Of a stretch of DNA of 64,000 nucleotides, positions 42,178-50,646 are shown piece after piece. The stretch is from an uncultured Oscillospiraceae bacterium (GTDB lineage Bacteria > Bacillota > Clostridia > Oscillospirales > Oscillospiraceae). The notes below the pieces were generated by a model. That model was given only the letters and a program-made list of their open reading frames with translations, ran no database searches and was not told the DNA's origin. The DNA is taken from positions 1-64,000 of the forward strand of contig CANQTW010000006.1 of assembly GCA_947626845.1 (NCBI GenBank). Direction: 5' to 3'. The stretch's first letter is position 1; each line of letters starts with the position of its first letter. A program made the translations under genes and the position numbers.

Positions 42178-42909
42178 ATGGGATTTCTGGAGCTTTTTGA
42201 AGAGAAGAAGCCGATCATCGGCATGATCCACCTGGGGGGCGGTGGGGGAGAAGGCTTCCACGCCAGGGCCAGGCTGGAGATCGGACAGATGTACGAGTGC
42301 GGCCTGGACGCCGTGCTGGTGGAGGACTACTTCGGCACCGCCGAGGACGTGGCCTGGACGCTGGCGTATCTCCAGAAGAACTATCCCGGTAAGATATACG
42401 GCGTCAACCTGCTGGGCGACTTCTCTGGCAGCTACGAGGCCGCCAGACACTACGGCGCGGCCTTCATGCAGGCCGATTCCATCTGCGGGCACCTCCAGCC
42501 CCAGAGGGATCAGGAGTTTGCCCGTATGGTCAATGCCCTCCGGGACGGGACGGTCAGCGTGCTGGGCGGCGTCCGGTTCAAGTATCAGCCCGTGCTGTCG
42601 GGCCGGAGCGTGGAGGAGGATCTGCGCCTGGGCATGGAGCGCTGTGACGCCATCGTGGTCACGGGGGCCGGTACGGGCATCAACACGGAGCTGGACAAGA
42701 TCAAAGCCTTCCGCCAGGTGACCGGCAGCTTCCCGCTGGTCGTGGGCGCTGGCCTCACTGCCGAGACGGTCAGGGAGCAGCTTACATACGCCGACGGCGC
42801 CATTGTGGGAAGCTGGTTCAAGGAGGAGGGCAAGGCCGTCAACCCCCTGGACCCCCAGCGCGTGGAGCGCTTTATGGGGGAGGTCCGCGCACTCCGCGCC
42901 GGCCTTTGA
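42178..42909 (+). CDS. BtpA/SgcQ family protein
   Basis: 243 residues, AAGGAGG eight bases before the ATG. A TIM-barrel protein with PIIGMIHLGGGGGEG (12-26), ECGLDAVLVEDYFG (40-53), YGVNLLGDF, QADSICGHLQPQRD, VLGGVRFKYQPV, VVTGAGTGINTELDKI (about 160-175) and IVGSWFKEEGK (about 212). This matches the BtpA/SgcQ family. BtpA is needed for photosystem I stability in cyanobacteria and SgcQ belongs to a sugar cluster; in Clostridia the function is unknown. A phosphate-binding loop at VGAGLTAETV suggests a phosphorylated ligand. Confidence 0.85.
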   Translation: MGFLELFEEKKPIIGMIHLGGGGGEGFHARARLEIGQMYECGLDAVLVEDYFGTAEDVAWTLAYLQKNYPGKIYGVNLLGDFSGSYEAARHYGAAFMQADSICGHLQPQRDQEFARMVNALRDGTVSVLGGVRFKYQPVLSGRSVEEDLRLGMERCDAIVVTGAGTGINTELDKIKAFRQVTGSFPLVVGAGLTAETVREQLTYADGAIVGSWFKEEGKAVNPLDPQRVERFMGEVRALRAGL

Positions 42910-42957
42910 CGCTGACGGACAGAGCAGCGCTTAAAAAACGATTCGGAGGCAGTCATC

Positions 42958-43329
42958 ATGAGTGAAAAGAAAAAGCTTACCTTTGACGAGAAGATGGACC
43001 TCTTAGTGGGCAAGGTGCTGGAGCTTCTTTCCGGCTATGTGGAAGAGGCCGGGGATCAGCCCCCGTTCCGGCAGTTTGTGACCATGGACATCCCGGACTG
43101 GCCCCAGAACGACGAGGCCCTGGTGGAGGTCTATACCTCCGATCAATGGCGCATCCGGGTGGGCGTCCACCGAGAGGGCAGTGACCGCTTTAGCTGGCAC
43201 TTCCTGGACGCCGGTTCCAGGACGTACATCCTGGAGCGCCTGCGCGCCCCGGAGACCCACGCCTCGGTGAGAAGCTCCATCCTGGAGCTGATAGAGAGCG
43301 TGGACAACTGGTACGCCGAGCACGACTGA
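42958..43329 (+). CDS. hypothetical protein
   Basis: 123 residues, CGGAGG before the ATG. It is acidic and soluble, without cysteine pairs or a signal peptide. Landmarks are KKKLTFDEKMDLLVGKVLEL (3-22), DWPQNDEALVEVYTSDQWRIRVGVH in the middle and a final helix ILELIESVDNWYAEHD. I do not recognise a family. It is 48 bases after the BtpA-like gene in the same direction, so it may be co-transcribed. The AT-rich gap that follows (43330-43440) holds the next promoter. Confidence 0.7.
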   Translation: MSEKKKLTFDEKMDLLVGKVLELLSGYVEEAGDQPPFRQFVTMDIPDWPQNDEALVEVYTSDQWRIRVGVHREGSDRFSWHFLDAGSRTYILERLRAPETHASVRSSILELIESVDNWYAEHD

Positions 43330-43389
43330 GCGGGGAACACAAAGCAATCACGAGTGATTGTGATATAAATATACCATATAGATTTCGAC

Positions 43390-43418
43390 TTGTCAATAGT
43401 ATTTTTAAGTATTATTAA
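43390..43418 (+). promoter_or_regulatory. possible sigma-A promoter for asparaginase
   Basis: TTGTCA and TATTAA with 17 bases between, in a markedly AT-rich patch (43350-43440). The RNA would have a leader of about 70 bases. Confidence 0.5.
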
Positions 43419-43494
43419 TGCAAGTTTCGTATAAATAAAAATGCGGGCCGAAGCGCCCGACGGGAGACAGACCGTGGAAAATGGGGGAGAGGAT

Positions 43495-44496
43495 ATGAAA
43501 AACATCCTGCTCATCGGCACCGGGGGGACCATCGCGTCCCGCGAGACCGGTGACGGGCTGGCGCCGGAGCTGACGGCCTCGGAGCTGCTGGCGGGGCTTT
43601 CGGGGGTGGAGAGCGGCATCCGGACGGACGCCGTGGAGCTGCTGGCCCTGGACAGCACCAACATTGAGCCGCGGCACTGGCTCATGATCGCGGCGTGCAT
43701 AAAAGAGAATTATGTTAACTATGACGGCTTTGTGATCACCCACGGTACGGACACGCTGGCCTACACCGCGGCGGCGCTGAGCTATCTTGTAAAGGGGAGT
43801 CCCAAGCCCATCGTTCTCACCGGGGCGCAGAGGCCCATGGGGGTGGACTCCACCGACTCCAGGGAGAACCTGCGGGACGCCCTTCTCTGCGCGGCGTCGG
43901 ATATGCCGGGAGTATCCATCGTCTTTGACCACAAGATCATCCTGGGCACCCGCGCCAAAAAGACGCGCTCCAAGAGCTTTTCGGCCTTTGAGAGCATCAA
44001 TTACCCCGACCTGGGGGTCATCCGAGACGGGGCGGTGCTGCCCTTTATCCGCCAGGAGTGCGGGGCGGAGCCGGTGTTTTCGGACGCCCTTGACACGAAC
44101 GTGGCGCTTTTGAAGCTGATCCCCGGCGTCAAACGGGACGTGCTGGACTTCCTCTTTGAGCGGAACGACGCCGTGGTCATTGAGAGCTTTGGCGTAGGGG
44201 GATTGCCGGAGGCCGGGGGCTTTTTTGAGTCTGTGCGGGCGTGGATGGAGCGGGGAAGGATCGCCGTCCTCACCACCCAGGTGGAGAACGAGGGGTCGGA
44301 CCTGACGGTCTATCACGTGGGCCACCGGCTCAAGCAGGAGCTGGGCGTTCTGGAGGCCTACGACATGACCACCGAGGCGGTCATCGCCAAGCTTATGTGG
44401 ATACTGGCGGGGACAAAAAATCCCACGGAGGTGGAACGGCTGTTCTATACCCCCGTGGCGTTGGACCTATTTCCGCGGACCGCGCCGGGAAAGTAA
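43495..44496 (+). CDS. ansA: type I L-asparaginase
   Basis: 333 residues. The ATG at 43495 has GGGAGAGG just upstream; an earlier ATG at 43441 would add an unrelated tail. MKNILLIGTGGTIASRETG contains the first active-site Thr (TGGTIAS, residues 8-14); the second is in VITHGTDTLAYTAAALSY (about 77-94), THGTDT. VLTGAQRPMG (about 103) follows. It hydrolyses asparagine to aspartate and ammonia in the cytoplasm (no signal peptide). The TTATGTTAACT motif lies at 43710-43720. A GGGCGGGTT palindrome sits four bases after the stop and may end the transcript. Confidence 0.95.
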   Translation: MKNILLIGTGGTIASRETGDGLAPELTASELLAGLSGVESGIRTDAVELLALDSTNIEPRHWLMIAACIKENYVNYDGFVITHGTDTLAYTAAALSYLVKGSPKPIVLTGAQRPMGVDSTDSRENLRDALLCAASDMPGVSIVFDHKIILGTRAKKTRSKSFSAFESINYPDLGVIRDGAVLPFIRQECGAEPVFSDALDTNVALLKLIPGVKRDVLDFLFERNDAVVIESFGVGGLPEAGGFFESVRAWMERGRIAVLTTQVENEGSDLTVYHVGHRLKQELGVLEAYDMTTEAVIAKLMWILAGTKNPTEVERLFYTPVALDLFPRTAPGK

Positions 44497-44499
44497 AAC

Positions 44500-44521
44500 G
44501 GGCGGGTTGTAGAACCCGCCC
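44500..44521. repeat. dispersed palindrome, type A
   Basis: GGGCGGGTT-GTAG-AACCCGCCC followed by CTACGG. The same nine-base arms recur at 46988, 53983, 54099 and, slightly shorter, 59603. A degenerate type B-like sequence (GGGCCGCCCG) occupies 44592-44602. The 118-base gap holds nothing else. Confidence 0.85.
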
Positions 44522-44614
44522 CTACGGCCCTTGACGAAGATTTGAAGATGGACGGAGCCGGCCCGCCGAATTTCGGGTAACGCACCTGTAGGGCCGCCCG
44601 TCCCGGTCAGCCAT

Positions 44615-45088
44615 TTACCTGACGATCTCCACCACTTCGCCGATATACATGGTGTGGGGGGATTCGGTTTTGTAGAAGGCGGAGACCACCTTTTCCGGCA
44701 TGGAGGCGGTGTCCAGGTCCTGGCGGTAGAGTTTCTTGCAGAGAAGGGTGGTGTGGGCCTCCCGGAAGGTGACGGCGTTTTCCAGGAAGCGCGGCGTCAG
44801 GCCGGCCTTTGCCACCTTGTCACCGTCCCGGCCTGACTCGCTGCCCAGGAGCAGCAGGGCCTTCCGGCAGGATTCCGGGTAGAAGCTGACGGTGAAAAAG
44901 CCGTTTTCCTCCAAAAAGCCGTGGGTGTACCGGACGGGCTTGACATAGACGGTGACCACGGGCTTCCCCCAGAGGGTGCCGGCCCCGCCCCAACTGACGG
45001 TCATGGTGTTGAAGTTTTCCTTCGACCCGGCGGTGACCAGCGCCCACTCATTGTTGAAAAGACTGAAAATATCGGTTTTGAGTTCCAT
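44615..45088 (-). CDS. flavin reductase family protein
   Basis: 157 residues; start at 45088 after AAGGAG (spacing 8), in preference to an upstream frame extension. The FMN-binding split-barrel pattern is clear: WALVTAGSKENFNTMTVSWGG (15-35, quoted as two landmarks), PVVTVYVKPVRYTHGFLEENGFFTVSF in the middle and a short C-terminal strand MYIGEVVEI. Members reduce or bind FMN, sometimes as partners of oxygenases or as stand-alone NAD(P)H-flavin reductases. It is divergent from the beta-CASP gene, with a promoter embedded in that gene's ribosome site. Confidence 0.88.
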   Translation of the reverse strand: MELKTDIFSLFNNEWALVTAGSKENFNTMTVSWGGAGTLWGKPVVTVYVKPVRYTHGFLEENGFFTVSFYPESCRKALLLLGSESGRDGDKVAKAGLTPRFLENAVTFREAHTTLLCKKLYRQDLDTASMPEKVVSAFYKTESPHTMYIGEVVEIVR

Positions 45089-45116
45089 TGACCTGACTCC
45101 TTTCTTGGATGAAAAC

Positions 45117-45145
45117 AGTATACAACAAAGCGGAGGTGTTTTCAA
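45117..45145 (-). promoter_or_regulatory. sigma-A promoter for the flavin reductase, overlapping a start codon
   Basis: On the minus strand, TTGAAA (45145-45140) and TATACT (45122-45117) are exactly 17 bases apart. The -35 box includes the A of the ATG of the divergent beta-CASP gene, and the spacer holds its ribosome site. Confidence 0.6.
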
Positions 45146-46755
45146 TGAAAATCACATTTATCGGCGCGACCCATGACGTGACGGGCAGCTGTACCCTGCT
45201 GGAGGCCGGCGGACATACCGTCCTCATTGACTGCGGCATGAGGCAGGGGACAACGGCCTTTGAAAATGTGCCTCTGCCCGTGGCGGAAAAGGACGTGGAG
45301 TGCGTCCTGCTGACCCACGCCCATGTGGATCACTCAGGGCTTCTGCCGCTCCTGTACAAAAACGGGTTCCGGGGGGCGGTGTACACCACGGAGGCCACCA
45401 GGAATCTCTGCGAGATCATGCTCCGTGACTGCGCCAACATCCAGATGAGCGAGGCGGAGTACCAGTCCAGGAAGGCCCGCCGCGCCGGCGAGCCGGAGGT
45501 GCCGCCGCTTTTCGACCTGAACGACGCCGAGGGAGTGCTGAAGCTTTTCCGCGGGTGCGAGTACGAGCGGCCCATCCAGATAAACGAGGCCCTCACCGTG
45601 CGCTTTACCGACATCGGCCATCTTCTGGGCTCCGCCTGCGTCGAGGCGTGGCTCCACGAGGGGGACGAGGTACGGAAGATGGTCTTCTCCGGGGACGTGG
45701 GCAACACCGGCCAGCCCATCATCCGCGATCCCCAGCGGGTGGCGGAGGCGGACTATGTGATGCTGGAGTCCACCTACGGAGACCGCTTCCACGGGGAGCG
45801 GAGGGAGTACATAAACACCCTGGCGAGGTTCCTCCAGAAGACCCTGGACCGGGGCGGCAACGTGATCATCCCGTCCTTCGCCGTGGGCAGGACCCAGGAG
45901 ATTTTATATTTCATCCGCGAGATCAAAAACGCCGGCCTGGTCAAGGGGCACACGGATTTTCCCGTCTATGTGGACAGTCCGCTGGCCAACGAGGCCACCT
46001 CGGTCTTTATGCAGTGCGACACGGCGTATCTGGACGAGGAGACAAGGGCCGTCATGGCCGCCGGGGAGAATCCGCTGGTGTTCCCCGGCCTGCGGCTCAC
46101 CACCTCCACGGACGAGTCCAAGGCGCTGAATACGGACGCGGAGCCAAAGGTCATCCTCTCCGCCTCCGGCATGTGCGACGCGGGCCGCGTGCGCCATCAT
46201 CTGAAGTACAACCTCTGGCGTCCGGAGTGCATGGTGCTGTTTGTGGGCTATCAGGCCGCCGGTACCCTGGGCCGGATCATCTATGACGGCGCGAAGAGCG
46301 TGAAGCTCTTCGGCGACGATGTGGCGGTCAACGCGGAGATACAGTATTTGCCCGGCGTTTCGGGACACGCGGACAAGGCGGGGCTGATCGACTGGATCAC
46401 CGGCTTTGAGCCGAAGCCCAGGAAGGTTTTTGTGAATCACGGCGACGAGGGGGCCTGCGAGGAGCTGGCCCGGTGCCTCCGAGAGGAGCACGGCATCGAC
46501 GCCTACGCCCCCTACTCCGGCACGGAGTACGACCTCAAGGCGGGGGAATTTGTGCGCCTGACAGAGGGAGTCAGGGTGAGGAAGGAGAAGCCCGCCTCCC
46601 CGGCCCGCAAGCGCGCCGATGACGCCTACAAGCGGCTCCTGGACGCCGTCAACCGCCTGGCGCTCACCGCCAAGGAGTGCGAGGGCATGGCCACCAAGGA
46701 GCTGGCGAGGATAACGAATATGGTCAATTCGTTGACGGACAAAATGAGGAAGTGA
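45145..46755 (+). CDS. metallo-beta-lactamase/beta-CASP RNA-processing-like hydrolase
   Basis: 536 residues, ATG at 45145 behind GGAGGT. MKITFIGATHDVTGSCTLLE opens the beta-lactamase fold; zinc ligands are in LLTHAHVDHSGLLP (HxHxDH, about 63-76), GHLLGSA and the later FSGDVGN. The beta-CASP insertion follows (YGDRFHGERREYIN; PSFAVGRTQEILY), and the C-terminal RNA-specificity part has VSGHADKAGLIDW and VFVNHGDE. Relatives are CPSF-73-like RNases. In bacteria some members process RNA; a DNA or RNA role here is not proven. Coiled basic C-terminus (about 485-536). Confidence 0.92.
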   Translation: MKITFIGATHDVTGSCTLLEAGGHTVLIDCGMRQGTTAFENVPLPVAEKDVECVLLTHAHVDHSGLLPLLYKNGFRGAVYTTEATRNLCEIMLRDCANIQMSEAEYQSRKARRAGEPEVPPLFDLNDAEGVLKLFRGCEYERPIQINEALTVRFTDIGHLLGSACVEAWLHEGDEVRKMVFSGDVGNTGQPIIRDPQRVAEADYVMLESTYGDRFHGERREYINTLARFLQKTLDRGGNVIIPSFAVGRTQEILYFIREIKNAGLVKGHTDFPVYVDSPLANEATSVFMQCDTAYLDEETRAVMAAGENPLVFPGLRLTTSTDESKALNTDAEPKVILSASGMCDAGRVRHHLKYNLWRPECMVLFVGYQAAGTLGRIIYDGAKSVKLFGDDVAVNAEIQYLPGVSGHADKAGLIDWITGFEPKPRKVFVNHGDEGACEELARCLREEHGIDAYAPYSGTEYDLKAGEFVRLTEGVRVRKEKPASPARKRADDAYKRLLDAVNRLALTAKECEGMATKELARITNMVNSLTDKMRK

Positions 46756-46811
46756 CATTTGATGCCCGCCTGACAGGCGGGCGGGGGATTTCCGCCGAGC
46801 GGCGGAGGGAT

Positions 46812-46853
46812 TTACTTTCTCCTCTTTTGTCTCGTCAAAAGAGGAGAAAGTAA
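46812..46853. repeat. 18-pair perfect hairpin
   Basis: Arms 46812-46829 and 46836-46853 pair perfectly around a six-base loop. Preceded by GGCGGAGGGA and followed by CAAAGAGGAG, both of which recur inverted near 47390 and 47330. Confidence 0.9.
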
Positions 46854-46987
46854 CAAAGAGGAGAAAAACAACCAGAGGGGGGATTTCGATTTCCCCCCTC
46901 TGGACACCCCCTTAAAACGACCAGAGGGGGGCTTGCGAGCCCCCATCTGGATTCCCCCCAGGGGAACGCACGCACGACAGCCTGTAG

Positions 46988-47065
46988 GGGCGGGTTCCAA
47001 ACCCGCCCGCCGAATTCCTGGAAATTAAATTTCAACGCCGTAGGGGCCGCCGCCCACGGCGGCCC
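46988..47065. repeat. type A and type B palindromes in tandem
   Basis: Type A: GGGCGGGTT-CCA-AACCCGCCC (46988-47008). Type B: GGGCCGCCG-CCCA-CGGCGGCCC (47044-47065). Each is preceded by GTAGG and followed by GCCGAATT. Confidence 0.85.
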
Positions 47066-47344
47066 GCCGAATTACCGACAAACCCCGTGCGTGGCAAATC
47101 CTGTTTTCCGCGCCGGCCATCGTGCGGGCGCTCCCCTGGGGTTCTCCACATAGGGGCCGCGGCCCCTGTGTGGTCATTTTTAAAAGGTGGGGTCCAGGGG
47201 AGGGCGGGGCCCCCGCCGAACTTAGTTCGGTGGGGAGAGGAGGAGCCAAGCCCGCGCCTGAGCCCTGGCGTTTGCGCCGGGGCGAGGTTAAGCGGCTTTC
47301 GCGACGACGAGGAAATCCCTCCCCTGGTTTCTTTTTCCCTTTTG

Positions 47345-47385
47345 TTACCTTTTCCCTTTTTGGAAAGCCAAAAAGGGAAAAGTAA
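47345..47385. repeat. inverted relative of the 46812 hairpin
   Basis: A 14-pair perfect stem (47350-47363 with 47368-47381) extended by TTAC/GTAA with one bulged base. On the minus strand its flanks match those of the 46812 copy, while the stem bases differ on both sides in a compensating way. Confidence 0.85.
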
Positions 47386-47415
47386 ATCCCCCTCCGCCCT
47401 ATAAGGGCGGAAGCC

Positions 47416-48135
47416 TTATAAATCCTCCGGAAACTCCACGAAGGCCCTTTTTATGCCCAGGGCGCTGGCTGCGGCAAGCTTTTGCCGCAGCGTTTTTTCG
47501 TCGTCCCAGATCAAGACCTCCGTGCGGGTCCCGTTCAGGCGGGAGGCCGTGTTGGCGCACAGGGCGGGGGAGTAAAAGGGCGTCAGGGGCGGAAGGTCCG
47601 TTCTCCTGACCGTCCGTCCCAGCCCCGCGCGGCAGGGCAGGAGATAGCGGGTACAGAGCGTACTGAGCGTCAGGGCGAGCCTGTCCGCGCCGTAGAGGTC
47701 GGCAAGCCGCCTGAGCCTCTCCTCATACGTCCCGCCGGTATTTTGCGCCGTAATTAGCACAAGGGAGTCGGGCGCGGCGGCGGCATACCCCTGGGGCAGA
47801 TAGAGCTCCAGTCCGGCGCGCGCCGCCATCCGGTCCAGCACACCGCAAAACCGAATAAGGCCCCCGGTGGGGCGGGGAAGCGCCAGCGCCAGGCCCCGAC
47901 ACCCGACGAGGCGGCACTGGCAGAGGAGCGTCCTGGCCAGGGCCTCGTGGGGGCCATAGCCTGAAAAGGCCGAAGCGTCCGCCGCCATCAGGTCGATCCG
48001 GACCCTGGACAGGGGGGCGCGGGTGAGCTTCAAATCCCGTCCCAGCCGCCACAGCCGCGCCGCCACGGGGCCGTACAGAGCGGCTTTTTCCACATGCTCC
48101 GCCGAGGCCGTGAGATAAATTTTCATTTCATCCAT
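47416..48135 (-). CDS. hypothetical protein
   Basis: 239 residues; I chose the ATG at 48135 (MDEMKIYL) because AGGGA lies seven bases upstream, although ATG codons at 48141 and 48123 are in frame. Composition is Ala/Leu/Arg-rich and soluble. The C-terminus (LRQKLAAASALGIKRAFVEFPEDL) resembles the final strand-helix of a TIM barrel, and RIDLMAADASAFSGYG and LALALPRP could be barrel strands, so a degenerate glycosidase-like barrel is possible but not established. No catalytic motif found. It is divergent from yqeG. Confidence 0.6.
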   Translation of the reverse strand: MDEMKIYLTASAEHVEKAALYGPVAARLWRLGRDLKLTRAPLSRVRIDLMAADASAFSGYGPHEALARTLLCQCRLVGCRGLALALPRPTGGLIRFCGVLDRMAARAGLELYLPQGYAAAAPDSLVLITAQNTGGTYEERLRRLADLYGADRLALTLSTLCTRYLLPCRAGLGRTVRRTDLPPLTPFYSPALCANTASRLNGTRTEVLIWDDEKTLRQKLAAASALGIKRAFVEFPEDL

Positions 48136-48203
48136 ATACATTTCCCTGATTGTGTGTTATACTGCCTGTAGGTAAAAGAAATCTATGCGCGAGGATGGCG
48201 ATT

Positions 48204-48704
48204 ATGCGGTTTTCCCTTTTCCCCCGGAAAAAATTCAAAAATGTGACGGAGATCACGCCGGAGGTCTTGCGGGAGCTGGGCGCGGAGCTTCTTCTTCTGG
48301 ACGTGGACAACACCATCGCGCCCTACAAGACCCTGACGCTGGAAAAGTCCGTGACCGACTGGGCAGAGGGCCTTAAAAGGGCCGGCGTCACCCTCTTTAT
48401 CGTGTCCAACAACAAGGGGGAGCGGCCGGAGGTCTTTGCCTCCCTTCTGGGCATTCCCTACATCAAGCGGGCGGGCAAGCCCAGCCCCCGCGGGGTGCGG
48501 GAAGCGCTGGCCCGTACCGGCACGGCCCCGGAAAAGACGGCCCTGTCGGGGGATCAGATCTACACCGACACCATCGCCGCCAATCTGGCCGGCGTACATA
48601 TGCTCCTGGTGGAGCCGATCAAATTTACCAACCCGTTTCTGGCGATCCGATATTTTTTGGAGCTTCCCTTCAGACGGGAAAAACGTAAAAAAAGGAGTGC
48701 ATGA
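48204..48704 (+). CDS. yqeG: YqeG family HAD-type phosphatase
   Basis: 166 residues. The ATG at 48204 is nine bases after GAGG; ATG 48195 would overlap that site. The HAD motif I is LLLLDVDNTIAPY (about 29-41, nucleophile Asp and general acid Asp in DVDNT), motif II VSNN (about 68), and motif III/IV KPSP and LSGDQIYTDTIAANLAG (about 112-128). YqeG-like HAD-IIIA proteins are phosphatases; PGP phosphatase activity is known for related proteins, which would fit the CDP-alcohol pathway gene 12 kb away, but that link is inference. It is immediately followed by the aminopeptidase. Confidence 0.9.
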   Translation: MRFSLFPRKKFKNVTEITPEVLRELGAELLLLDVDNTIAPYKTLTLEKSVTDWAEGLKRAGVTLFIVSNNKGERPEVFASLLGIPYIKRAGKPSPRGVREALARTGTAPEKTALSGDQIYTDTIAANLAGVHMLLVEPIKFTNPFLAIRYFLELPFRREKRKKRSA

Positions 48705-48706
48705 AC

Positions 48707-49777
48707 ATGAACAACGTAAAGAAAATCTCCGCCGCTGTGGCGGGGAGCGAAGCCCAGGCCATTTTTGTGACCAGCGACCAGAACAGGTACTACGCCACGG
48801 GGTTCGCCTCCTCCGCCGGGGAGCTGATCATCTGCGGCGACGGCCACGCCGCCCTTTTTATCGACGCCCGCTATTTTGAGGAGGCCAGCCGGAGCATCAC
48901 GGAGGTGGAGGTCATCCGTTCCAACGACAAGCCCGTCTACGAGATGATGAACGATTATTTCAAGGCCCATGGCGTCACAAGGCTGGCGGTGGAGGAGGGC
49001 TCGCTGAGCTACGCCGCCTATACGGCCCTTCAGGGCAAGCTGGAGCCGGAGTTTGTGCCGGGGCAGACTATCCTGCGGGATCTGCGGGCCGTCAAATCCG
49101 CCGAGGAGATGGAAATTCTCATCGCCGCCCAGCGGATCGCCGAGAAGGCGTATCTCAATACCCTGAAGCTCATCACCCCGAACATCACGGAGCGGGAGCT
49201 GGCGGCGGAGCTGACCTGCCAGATGCTGAAGGCCGGCGCGCAGGACAAGTCCTTCGACCCCATCGTGGTCTCCGGCGCCCTCTCCAGCGTCCCCCACGGC
49301 AAGCCCAGGGACGTGAAGCTCCAGCGGGGCTTCCTGACCATGGACTTCGGCGCCCTCTACAGGGGCTACTGCTCCGACACCACCCGCACCGTGGCCATCG
49401 GCGAGCCTACGGCGGAGATGGCGAAGGTGTACAACACCGTCCTGCGGGCCCAGGCGGAGGCCATCGCGGCGGCGAAGGCCGGCATGACCGGAAAGGAGCT
49501 GGACGGCGTGGCCCGTAAGGTCATCGCCGACGCCGGCTACGGGGAATACTTCTCCCACTCGCTCTCCCACGGCGTAGGCATCGACATCCACGAGTACCCC
49601 AACTGCTCCCCTAAGAGCGAGAACGTACTGCGGGCGGGCGACGTCATCTCCATGGAACCGGGCATCTACCTGCCGGGACAGTTCGGCGTGCGCATTGAGG
49701 ACGTCATCGAGATCACGGAAAACGGCTGCTTCGACCTGACGGAGCTGCCCCGTGAGCTGGAGGTTTACTGCGCCTGA
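48707..49777 (+). CDS. Xaa-Pro aminopeptidase (M24 family)
   Basis: 356 residues. The ATG at 48707 has AAGGAG nine bases upstream; an ATG at 48701 overlapping the previous stop is too close to that site. The N-terminal creatinase-like domain (about 1-125) precedes the pita-bread fold. Metal ligands: MDFGALYRGYCSDTTRT (two Asp, near 210-226), HGVGIDIHE (near 286, His), MEPGIYLPG (Glu, near 314) and RIEDVIEIT (Glu, near 328). It removes N-terminal residues before proline. The order aminopeptidase-efp is conserved in Firmicutes and makes sense, as both concern proline-rich proteins. Confidence 0.93.
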   Translation: MNNVKKISAAVAGSEAQAIFVTSDQNRYYATGFASSAGELIICGDGHAALFIDARYFEEASRSITEVEVIRSNDKPVYEMMNDYFKAHGVTRLAVEEGSLSYAAYTALQGKLEPEFVPGQTILRDLRAVKSAEEMEILIAAQRIAEKAYLNTLKLITPNITERELAAELTCQMLKAGAQDKSFDPIVVSGALSSVPHGKPRDVKLQRGFLTMDFGALYRGYCSDTTRTVAIGEPTAEMAKVYNTVLRAQAEAIAAAKAGMTGKELDGVARKVIADAGYGEYFSHSLSHGVGIDIHEYPNCSPKSENVLRAGDVISMEPGIYLPGQFGVRIEDVIEITENGCFDLTELPRELEVYCA

Positions 49778-49807
49778 TAGTTTTTTCATCGTTTGACAGA
49801 TTTTCTC

Positions 49808-49836
49808 TTGCAAAAAGAGAGAATATGATGTAGAAT
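49808..49836 (+). promoter_or_regulatory. sigma-A promoter for efp
   Basis: TTGCAA and TAGAAT exactly 17 bases apart, giving a leader of about 165 bases. Confidence 0.65.
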
Positions 49837-49850
49837 AAATCAGATGCTCT

Positions 49851-49978
49851 ATTACTCCGGCGATCAAATGATCGCAGGAGTAATATTGGCCATGTGTTGC
49901 GGTTGCCGCGCAGCGGCGAGCAAAACGGCCTTTAAATTAGATATTAAATCGGCAATTCAATAATGCCGATTTAATATC
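49851..49978 (+). promoter_or_regulatory. structured 5' leader of efp
   Basis: Three hairpins: 49851-49884 (8 pairs, one mismatch, then 7 pairs), a GC-rich one near 49903-49920, and a perfect 15-pair stem (49940-49954 with 49964-49978). None is followed by a T-run. The last ends 32 bases before the efp start. No known riboswitch is recognised. Confidence 0.55.
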
Positions 49979-50010
49979 AGCAATACTACTCTACGGGAGG
50001 ATATAAAAAC

Positions 50011-50580
50011 ATGGCTACCATTACCGCCAGCGATTTCAGAAACGGCAAGACTTTTGAGTATGAGGGAAAGCCCGTTGTCGTTGTGGAGTTCCAGCACGTC
50101 AAGCCCGGCAAGGGCGCGGCGTTTGTCCGTACCAAGATGAAGAACCTCATCACCGGCGCCGTCACCGAGACGTCCTTCAACCCCACCGCCAAGTTCGAGG
50201 AGGCGTTTGTGGAGCGCAAGGAGGCCGAGTACCTCTACCAGGACGGCGAGCTCTACTACTTCATGGACCCGGAGACCTATGAGCAGGAGCCTGTTTCCGC
50301 CGCCAAGCTGGGCGACAACTTCCGCTTTGTCAAGGAGAACATGATCTGCACCATCTCCAGCTACAAGGGCGACGTTTTCTCCGTGGACCCTCCCAACTTC
50401 GTGGAGCTGGAGGTCGTGGACACCGATCCCGGCTTTGCCGGCAACACCGCCACCAACACCTTAAAGCCCGCCACGCTGGAGACCGGCACCGAGATCAAGG
50501 TGCCCCTCTTTATCAACGTTGGCGATAAGATCCGCATCGACACCCGCGTGGGCGAGTATCTTGAGCGCGCTAAGGGATAA
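50011..50580 (+). CDS. efp: elongation factor P
   Basis: 189 residues with ACGGGAGG before the ATG. Domain I carries the modification loop [13 protein letters not shown] with Lys34 at the tip; domains II and III ([15 protein letters not shown], near 80; [17 protein letters not shown], near 127; [18 protein letters not shown], near 162) are standard. EF-P relieves ribosome stalling on polyproline. The loop has Lys, so it may be modified (as in B. subtilis-type 5-aminopentanolylation) or work unmodified; no earP, epmA or ymfI-like gene is in the window. Confidence 0.98.
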   Translation: MATITASDFRNGKTFEYEGKPVVVVEFQHVKPGKGAAFVRTKMKNLITGAVTETSFNPTAKFEEAFVERKEAEYLYQDGELYYFMDPETYEQEPVSAAKLGDNFRFVKENMICTISSYKGDVFSVDPPNFVELEVVDTDPGFAGNTATNTLKPATLETGTEIKVPLFINVGDKIRIDTRVGEYLERAKG

Positions 50581-50646
50581 GTGACGTCCTTTACCGGCAA
50601 GTAAGGTTCATTTCAACAGACTGATCTTTGAAGGAGGATATTTCAA

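Larger units (their letters stand above)
46756..47415. other. 660-base palindrome-rich gap without a believable gene
   Basis: Contents in order: a small hairpin at 46764-46782, a long hairpin (46812-46853), GA/GC-rich stems around 46875-46955, a type A palindrome (46988-47008), a type B palindrome (47044-47065), and the inverted counterpart of the long hairpin (47345-47385). Open frames here are low-complexity by-products of the repeats. I see no promoter or RNA gene. Confidence 0.75.

Noticed and set aside
46812..47404. Short open frames in the palindrome-rich gap
   Set aside because: They follow the repeats and palindromes and have compositions dictated by them.
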